NCBI GenBank assembly: GCA_015478895.1
Contig: JADMKK010000011.1
Span: 1 to 38,664, forward strand
Length of the DNA: 38,664 nucleotides
Direction: 5' to 3'
Source of the DNA: Comamonas sp.
GTDB taxonomy: Bacteria > Pseudomonadota > Gammaproteobacteria > Burkholderiales > Burkholderiaceae_C
How positions within the stretch are numbered: position 1 is the stretch's first letter; every line of letters starts with the position of its first letter. Both the position numbers and the translations under genes were made by a program. Under the pieces are notes generated by a model. It searched no databases and was not told the origin of the DNA. It saw only the letters and a program-made list of their open reading frames with translations. Positions 33,394 to 38,664 of this stretch are shown here, piece after piece.

Positions 33394-35254
33394 AATAATC
33401 TTCCAGCTTCGACAAGTCGCGCACTGCACCGGTATCTGCAGACGTCACCAACATCGCATAAGCCTTCAGCGCTGCCGATACCTTGCGTGGACGCGGCTGC
33501 GCAGGCTTCCAGCCCTTGACGTTTTGCACTTCGCGGCGACGGGCCAACTCTTCATCGCTCACCAAAGCGTTGATCGTGCGATTCGGAATATCAATGCGAA
33601 TGCGGTCGCCGTTTTGCACCAGACCAATCGCGCCACCGGCAGCCGCCTCGGGCGAGCAGTGGCCAATCGACAGACCCGAGGTACCGCCCGAGAAGCGGCC
33701 ATCGGTGAGCAACGCGCACGCTTTGCCCAGACCCTTGGACTTGATGTAGCTGGTGGGGTAGAGCATTTCCTGCATGCCGGGGCCGCCCTTGGGGCCTTCG
33801 TAGCGAACGATGACGATGTCGCCGGCCTTGACCTTGTCGGCCAAGATGTTGGCCACGGCTTCGTCTTGCGATTCGGTCACGTGGGCAGTGCCTTCAAACA
33901 CCAAAATCGATTCGTCCACGCCGGCCGACTTGACCACGCAGCCGTCCACCGCAATGTTGCCGGTCAGCACGGCCAGGCCGCCTTCCTTGCTGAAGGCGTG
34001 CTCATAAGAGCGAATGCAGCCATTGGCGCGGTCCAGATCCAGGCTGGGCCAGCGGGTGCTTTGGCTGAACGCGGTTTGCGTGGGAATGCCGGCGGGGCCT
34101 GCCAGGTAAAAATGCTTGACGGCGGCGTCTTGCGACACGGTGATATCCCAATGGGCCAGCGCCTCGGCCATGCTGGCGCCGTAAACCGTGGGCACATCGG
34201 TGTGCAGCTTGCCGGCGCGCGCCAGCTCACCCAGGATGGCCATGATGCCGCCTGCGCGGTGCACGTCTTCGATATGGTACTTCTGGGTGTTGGGCGCCAC
34301 TTTGCACAGCTGGGGCACGACGCGCGAGAGGCGGTCGATGTCGGCCATAGTGAAGTCAATCTCGGCCTCTTTGGCAATCGCCAGCAGGTGCAAGATGGTG
34401 TTGGTGGAGCCGCCCATGGCGATGTCCAGCGTGATCGCGTTCTCAAACGCCTTGAAGCCGACAGCACGCGGCAGCACGCGCTCGTTGTCGTTCTCGTAGT
34501 AGTCGCGCGCCAGCTCCACAATGCGGCGACCAGCGGTCAGGAACAATTCTTCGCGGTCGGAGTGGGTAGCCACCACGGTGCCGTTGCCCGGCAGGGACAG
34601 GCCCAGCGCCTCGGTCAGGCAGTTCATGGAGTTGGCGGTGAACATGCCCGAGCACGAACCGCAAGTGGGGCACGCCGAGCGCTCCACCTGCGCCACTTCT
34701 TCATCGGTGTAGCGATCATCGGCAGCAATCACCATGGCATCAACCAGATCGAGCTTTTTGAACTCGATGACCTTGGTGTCGGGGTTGGCTAATTTTGTCT
34801 TGCCCGCTTCCATCGGGCCGCCAGAGACAAAGATCACCGGAATGTTCAGGCGCATGGCGGCCATCAGCATACCGGGCGTGATCTTGTCGCAGTTGGAGAT
34901 GCACACCAGCGCGTCGGCGCAGTGGGCGTTGACCATGTATTCGACCGAATCGGCAATCAAATCGCGGCTGGGCAGCGAATACAGCATGCCGTCGTGGCCC
35001 ATGGCAATGCCGTCATCGACTGCGATGGTGTTGAACTCTTTGGCCACGCCGCCAGCTTTTTCAATCTCGCGCGCCACCAGCTGGCCCATGTCTTTCAAGT
35101 GCACGTGGCCGGGCACAAACTGCGTGAACGAGTTGGCAATCGCAATGATGGGCTTGTCAAAGTCGCCATCTTTCATGCCCGTGGCACGCCACAGGGCGCG
35201 AGCACCGGCCATATTGCGGCCGCCAGTAGAAGTCTTGGAACGATAAACAGGCAT
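33392..35254 (-). CDS. ilvD: Dihydroxy-acid dehydratase
   Basis: Iron-sulfur enzyme of isoleucine and valine synthesis that dehydrates 2,3-dihydroxy-3-methyl acids to the 2-keto acids. The 620-residue product is of the E. coli type (616). Signatures are [39 protein letters not shown] and [20 protein letters not shown], which carry the cluster cysteines, and [19 protein letters not shown] near the end. ATG 35254 ([14 protein letters not shown]) is the usual start; a longer form from 35311 is rejected. Monocistronic by context. Confidence 0.97.
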   Translation of the reverse strand: MPVYRSKTSTGGRNMAGARALWRATGMKDGDFDKPIIAIANSFTQFVPGHVHLKDMGQLVAREIEKAGGVAKEFNTIAVDDGIAMGHDGMLYSLPSRDLIADSVEYMVNAHCADALVCISNCDKITPGMLMAAMRLNIPVIFVSGGPMEAGKTKLANPDTKVIEFKKLDLVDAMVIAADDRYTDEEVAQVERSACPTCGSCSGMFTANSMNCLTEALGLSLPGNGTVVATHSDREELFLTAGRRIVELARDYYENDNERVLPRAVGFKAFENAITLDIAMGGSTNTILHLLAIAKEAEIDFTMADIDRLSRVVPQLCKVAPNTQKYHIEDVHRAGGIMAILGELARAGKLHTDVPTVYGASMAEALAHWDITVSQDAAVKHFYLAGPAGIPTQTAFSQSTRWPSLDLDRANGCIRSYEHAFSKEGGLAVLTGNIAVDGCVVKSAGVDESILVFEGTAHVTESQDEAVANILADKVKAGDIVIVRYEGPKGGPGMQEMLYPTSYIKSKGLGKACALLTDGRFSGGTSGLSIGHCSPEAAAGGAIGLVQNGDRIRIDIPNRTINALVSDEELARRREVQNVKGWKPAQPRPRKVSAALKAYAMLVTSADTGAVRDLSKLEDY

Positions 35255-35398
35255 GGTGGAGCTATTTGTTGGATTGCAAAAATGTCTCAAGGCCGGCAAA
35301 AGCCTATCCAAACATTATGTCCCAGCATGCTTGGCCACCACCCAAGGCACAACCTATTGACACCAGCAGCGAGCCTTCGCCGTTAACGAAAGCTGCCA

Positions 35399-35653
35399 TC
35401 AACGCTTGCGCTTGGTGCCCAGCAGTTCACGCTGCTTTTCCAAACGCTGGTTTTTGATGCGTTCCATTTCTTGCATCGCTTTACGGCTGCTCAGCCCTGA
35501 ATAATCGGCATAGGCAAACCACCCGGCCGTTAGCGCAAAAGCCCCCACCGCCCACCACCACGACAGTGCAGATATACCGCCCACATCAACCAGTCCCACT
35601 TGCGCCAACAGTTTTAGCAGCGCCAGCAAAGCTGCCGCAGTTAAAAGCCACAT
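35399..35653 (-). CDS. Small Trp-rich membrane protein (TIGR04438-like)
   Basis: An 84-residue protein with two hydrophobic segments (about 2-22 and 30-46, the second with SWWWAVGAFALTAGWFAYAD) and a basic helical tail SRKAMQEMERIKNQRLEKQR. Spacing of the Trp residues and the SRKAMQEME motif match a small Trp-rich family of Burkholderiales. Function is unknown. It is divergent from the cytochrome gene. Confidence 0.82.
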   Translation of the reverse strand: MWLLTAAALLALLKLLAQVGLVDVGGISALSWWWAVGAFALTAGWFAYADYSGLSSRKAMQEMERIKNQRLEKQRELLGTKRKR

Positions 35654-35766
35654 GATTGTTTCCCCTCTTCACCCAACGTTCACACGAGCTATCAACGCCG
35701 TTTACCCCCTGCCTCTACAATGGGCGTAACGACATCTCTTCCCCACATTTTTTGGAAAGTGTAGCA

Positions 35767-36072
35767 ATGAAGCGTTCCATGATCACGATTGCGTTGGCTT
35801 TCACAGCAGTCACACCCGCCATGGCGGATCAAGCCTTGGCTGCTTCCAAAAATTGCATGGCCTGTCACGCTGTCGAAAAGAAATTGGTCGGCCCTTCTTA
35901 CAAAGACGTTGCCACTAAATATTCCGGTCAGTCTGACGCCGTCAACAAGCTAGCTGCCAAAATCGTCAAAGGCGGCAGTGGCGTTTGGGGCCCCGTGCCC
36001 ATGCCGGCCAACAATCAGATCAGCGAAGCCGACGCCCAAAAGCTGGCGCAATGGGTGTTGAGTTTGAAGTAA
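35767..36072 (+). CDS. Small soluble cytochrome c (c551/c552 type)
   Basis: Periplasmic monohaem electron carrier, 101 residues with an N-terminal signal peptide (MKRSMITIALAFTAVTPAMA). The haem site is CMACH (30-34), VGPSYKDVA follows, and Met79 in PVPMPANN is the likely axial ligand. The layout is that of cytochrome c551 of pseudomonads. It could donate to the cbb3 oxidase encoded in this window or to nitrite reductase; context does not decide. GGAAAG lies 9 bases before ATG 35767. Confidence 0.93.
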   Translation: MKRSMITIALAFTAVTPAMADQALAASKNCMACHAVEKKLVGPSYKDVATKYSGQSDAVNKLAAKIVKGGSGVWGPVPMPANNQISEADAQKLAQWVLSLK

Positions 36073-36155
36073 TTCGCGCATGAATGCGCCGCCCTGATTG
36101 GCGCGGGCAACGGCATGTGCAACGACCCCACGTCGAGCAACAAGAACTGTGGAAT

Positions 36156-36191
36156 AAAAAAAGGAGCCGTTCCATCAACGGCTCCTTTTTT
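36156..36191. terminator. Bidirectional terminator between the cytochrome c gene and rimO
   Basis: AAAAAAGGAGCCGTT (36157-36171) and AACGGCTCCTTTTTT (36177-36191) form a 15-bp stem with a 5-base loop. It can end transcripts from both sides. Confidence 0.9.
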
Positions 36192-36285
36192 ACGATGGCG
36201 ATTCCGAGAAGGAACCTCAGCGAGTCTTGCTGGGATACATCCCACAATTTCTCACTGAGAAGTACCCCGGTAACAAGCAACCGGC

Positions 36286-37671
36286 TTAAACCGGGATACC
36301 CACCAAGTCGTGGCCTTGCACGCCCAAGATGCGCACGGAAATCAGGTCGCCAGTTTTGTACGTCTTGCTGGCCTTTTCAGGCGGCTGGATGTGTACAACA
36401 CCATCAATCTCAGGTGCGTCAGCATAAGTGCGGCCAACACCGCCCTTTTTGCCCAGACCCACAGCCTTGTCGACCAAAACCTTCATGACTTGGCCCACGC
36501 GGCGCTGCAGGCGCTGGGTGGAGACTTCTTCGGCCACAGCCATGAAGCGTGCGCGGCGGGCCTCGCGCACTTCCAGCGGCAGCATGCCGGGCAACTCGTT
36601 GGCGGTCGCGCCTTCGACGGGGCTGTAAGCAAAGCAGCCTGCGCGGTCGATCTCGGCTTCGCGGATAAAGTCCAGCAGGTGCTCAAACTCTTCTTCCGTC
36701 TCACCCGGAAAACCTGCGATGAAGGTGGAGCGGATCACAAGTTCTGGGCAAATCTTGCGCCATTCACGGATACGGTCCAGGTTCTTTTCGCCCGATGCGG
36801 GGCGCTTCATACGCTTCAAAACATCGGGGTGGCTGTGCTGCAGCGGCACATCGAGGTAAGGCAAAATTTTGCCTTCTGCCATCAAGGGCAGCACGGCATC
36901 GACCGTTGGATACGGGTACACATAATGCATGCGCACCCATGCGCCGTGTTGTTGGGCCAGCTTGCCCAGCTCATCGGCCAGCTCCAGCATGCGGGTCTTG
37001 ACCGGTGTGCCGTCCCAGAAACCTGTGCGGTATTTGACGTCCACGCCGTAGGCTGAGGTGTCTTGACTAATGACCAGCAGTTCCTTGACGCCGCCTTCGA
37101 ACAATGCCTTGGCTTCTTTGAGTACATCGCCAATCGGGCGCGAGACCAGATCGCCGCGCATGGATGGGATGATGCAGAAGGTACAGCGGTGGTTGCAGCC
37201 TTCGGAGATCTTCAGGTACGCGTAATGCTTGGGTGTGAGCTTGATGCCTGCCTCACCAAAGCTGCCCGGCACCAGATCCGTAAAGGGATCGTGCGGCTTG
37301 GGCAAGTGGGTGTGCACCGCATCCATCACCTCTTGCGTGGCGTGGGGGCCGGTCACGGCCAGCACGCTGGGGTGAATCTCTGCCACCATGGAGCTGCCGC
37401 CTTCTTTGCCAGCTTTGGCACCCAGGCAGCCAGTAACGATCACCTTGCCGTTGGCCGCCAGCGCCTCGCCGATGGTGTCCAGACTTTCCCTGACAGCGTC
37501 GTCGATAAAGCCGCAGGTGTTAACGATCACCAGATCCGCGCCTTCGAAGGTCTTGGAGGTTTGGTAGCCCTCAGCGCTGAGCTGCGTGAGGATCAGTTCG
37601 GAGTCAGTCAGTGCTTTGGGGCATCCCAAAGACACAAAGCCCACCTTGGGGGCGCTGTTTTCGGTTGTCAT
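36286..37671 (-). CDS. rimO: Ribosomal protein S12 methylthiotransferase
   Basis: Radical SAM enzyme that adds a methylthio group to an Asp of ribosomal protein S12. The 461-residue product has the N-terminal cluster cysteines Cys17 ([15 protein letters not shown]), Cys53 (VNTCGF) and Cys82 (VTGCLG), the radical SAM motif CNHRCTFC (159-166), and a C-terminal TRAM domain (about 395-460). The stretch [12 protein letters not shown] sets RimO apart from MiaB. It lies 199 bases after phaR on the same strand, with a terminator between. Confidence 0.96.
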   Translation of the reverse strand: MTTENSAPKVGFVSLGCPKALTDSELILTQLSAEGYQTSKTFEGADLVIVNTCGFIDDAVRESLDTIGEALAANGKVIVTGCLGAKAGKEGGSSMVAEIHPSVLAVTGPHATQEVMDAVHTHLPKPHDPFTDLVPGSFGEAGIKLTPKHYAYLKISEGCNHRCTFCIIPSMRGDLVSRPIGDVLKEAKALFEGGVKELLVISQDTSAYGVDVKYRTGFWDGTPVKTRMLELADELGKLAQQHGAWVRMHYVYPYPTVDAVLPLMAEGKILPYLDVPLQHSHPDVLKRMKRPASGEKNLDRIREWRKICPELVIRSTFIAGFPGETEEEFEHLLDFIREAEIDRAGCFAYSPVEGATANELPGMLPLEVREARRARFMAVAEEVSTQRLQRRVGQVMKVLVDKAVGLGKKGGVGRTYADAPEIDGVVHIQPPEKASKTYKTGDLISVRILGVQGHDLVGIPV

Positions 37672-37815
37672 GGTGTGAGTTCGTGTGGGGGGATTGCGCC
37701 AGCTGCGCAGGGCCTGCAGGCGGGACTAGGTGCCCGGCCGGCGAAATCAAGCCTTGATTTTAGCCAGCCCCACTTGTTTGTGCGCCAAGGCTGCGGCATA
37801 GCCCAGCGCGGACAT

Positions 37816-37836
37816 AAAAAACGGACCTTGAGGCCC
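37816..37836 (-). terminator. Terminator after phaR
   Basis: On the minus strand GGGCC-TCAA-GGTCC (one G-U pair) is followed by G and six T. A wider stem AGCGCGG/CCGCGCT surrounds it. Confidence 0.8.
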
Positions 37837-37870
37837 GCGCTGGTGAGGTGGGGTGAACCCCGCTCGCTGC

Positions 37871-38392
37871 TTATCGCTTGATACCGAACATGCCCATCAT
37901 CTGCTCGGTTTGCTTTTGCATTTGTTCTTGCATTTTTTGCACTTGTTCGGTGTAGCTCGCAGGCATGAGCGGGTTGGGCATTTGCAGCATTTTGGCCCAT
38001 GCGTCGACCCCGCCCTGCTCGGCCATCTTGGTCTGGAAATCGGTGAACATTTGCACGTTTTTCTCGATAAAGCTGCCCATGTGGCCCTGCATGGTGTGAC
38101 CGTAAAAGCGGATGGTATTGGCCAGCATGGCTTCGGTAAACATGGGGGCCCCGCCGGCTTCTTCTTCCAAAATGATTTGCAGGAAGATGGCACGCGTGAG
38201 GTCTTCGCCGGTTTTGGCGTCTTTGACGACGATAGGCTCGCGCTCCATCACCAGTTGTTTAACTTCTGTCAGCGTGATGTACGTTGAAGTGGCCGTGTCA
38301 TACAGGCGGCGGTTGGGGTACTTTTTGATGACACGCTGCAAAGTCGAAGAATTGGATGAGGCGGAGGAGCTGGTGTGGTCTTGTTCTGTCAT
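37871..38392 (-). CDS. phaR: Polyhydroxyalkanoate synthesis regulator/repressor PhaR
   Basis: DNA- and granule-binding repressor that controls phasin genes according to polyhydroxybutyrate content. The 173-residue product has the PHB/PHA accumulation DNA-binding domain (about 18-80: RVIKKYPNRRLYDTATSTYI, LTEVKQLVMERE) followed by the PHB-binding helical region (FLQIILEEE, MQGHMGSFIEKNVQMF). The C-terminus (about 140-170) is a Met/Gln-rich coiled coil. GAGGAA lies 8 bases before ATG 38392. It shows that the organism likely stores PHB; phaC, phaA and phaB are outside the window. Confidence 0.94.
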   Translation of the reverse strand: MTEQDHTSSSASSNSSTLQRVIKKYPNRRLYDTATSTYITLTEVKQLVMEREPIVVKDAKTGEDLTRAIFLQIILEEEAGGAPMFTEAMLANTIRFYGHTMQGHMGSFIEKNVQMFTDFQTKMAEQGGVDAWAKMLQMPNPLMPASYTEQVQKMQEQMQKQTEQMMGMFGIKR

Positions 38393-38664
38393 CGTGGGTT
38401 CCTCGCTGCGCGTGAAATCTAGGTGTGAAAAGCGGTGCCGGCTGGCCTGTCCATTTTAGAAAGGCTTTTTATGCTGCAGCGCAGCACTAACCCTGAGCCG
38501 CATGCGCTCTAATAGTTTGTACTAAAAAAGTAGCTAAAAGCCTTGATCGAATAAGCATTGCAGCATGGTTTATGCCTGAAAACAAGCGTATTCCACGGCT
38601 AGGGTGTGTTTGGTCTTGCCCCCGTATTCCCGACCCCGTCCTATCCGCAATAAAGCACCTCGTT
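38393..38664. other. Intergenic end of the window
   Basis: I see no gene in these 272 bases. At 38524-38550 AAAAAAGTAGCTAAAAGCCT then TGAT resembles one arm of the palindromic repeats seen elsewhere. Promoter elements for phaR should be here but none is clear. Confidence 0.4.

Noticed and set aside
33386..34792. A 468-codon open frame on the plus strand, rich in His, Gly and Ala
   Set aside because: It is antisense to ilvD, whose cluster motifs are intact. No domain or ribosome binding site supports it.
37743..37759. Hairpin AAATCAAG-C-CTTGATTT in the phaR/rimO gap as a terminator
   Set aside because: The loop is one base and no clean T run follows; the phaR terminator at 37816-37836 is a better candidate.
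38560..38664. A possible tRNA or the end of a gene running out of the window
   Set aside because: No cloverleaf or long open frame could be made from these bases on either strand.

Overview
The window looks like chromosome from a betaproteobacterium of the order Burkholderiales, most likely a Comamonadaceae member. This is inferred from gene content, not from a marker gene: a tctDE/tctCBA system plus two orphan Bug/TctC binding proteins, a small Trp-rich protein of a Burkholderiales-type family, PhaR of polyhydroxybutyrate metabolism, zapA followed by 6S RNA, and an FNR/hemN/ccoNOQP block. No rRNA, tRNA, CRISPR array or phage region was seen.

Layout. 1-1198: 3' part of a TpsB (ShlB/FhaC-type) outer-membrane transporter gene with an in-frame stop in its POTRA-coding part. 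1268-1942: endonuclease III. 1939-7396: tctCBA tricarboxylate transporter on the minus strand, divergent from its two-component system tctDE. 7676-8989: type II NADH dehydrogenase-like flavoprotein. 9088-16366: cobalamin locus on the minus strand. A cobalamin riboswitch precedes cobU-btuF-btuC-btuD-bluB, and cobT lies further on. A damaged IS5-family element and a gene for a His-rich exported protein sit between bluB and cobT. 16581-17568: zapB-like gene, zapA and 6S RNA.

17663-29502 is a low-oxygen respiration block: hemN-safE, divergent fnr, a small membrane protein, then ccoI-ccoS-ccoN-ccoO-ccoQ-ccoP-ccoG-ccoH on the minus strand, and a divergent universal stress gene. ccoQ and ccoS (45 codons each) are short but clear. 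Three FNR-type boxes lie in the hemN/fnr, ccoS/ccoN and ccoI/usp regions; the one before usp is about 41 bp from the start predicted by a good -10. The genes fit together: FNR senses oxygen, ccoNOQP is the high-affinity oxidase, ccoGHIS and SafE serve copper delivery and assembly, and HemN makes haem without oxygen.

29652-38392: Bug protein-lgt, divergent bacterioferritin, a second Bug protein, ilvD, the Trp-rich protein, a small cytochrome c, rimO and phaR. The last 272 bases hold no gene that I can see.

Several intergenic gaps carry related imperfect palindromes whose arms share a core close to TAGCT followed by GCCCTT with A/T-rich outer ends; they look like a dispersed repeat family. I found no wholly new multi-gene system. 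The best leads are the interrupted tpsB, the B12 leader with possible alternative pairing, the His-rich protein in the B12 locus, the repeat family, and a bacterioferritin lacking the usual haem-ligand methionine.
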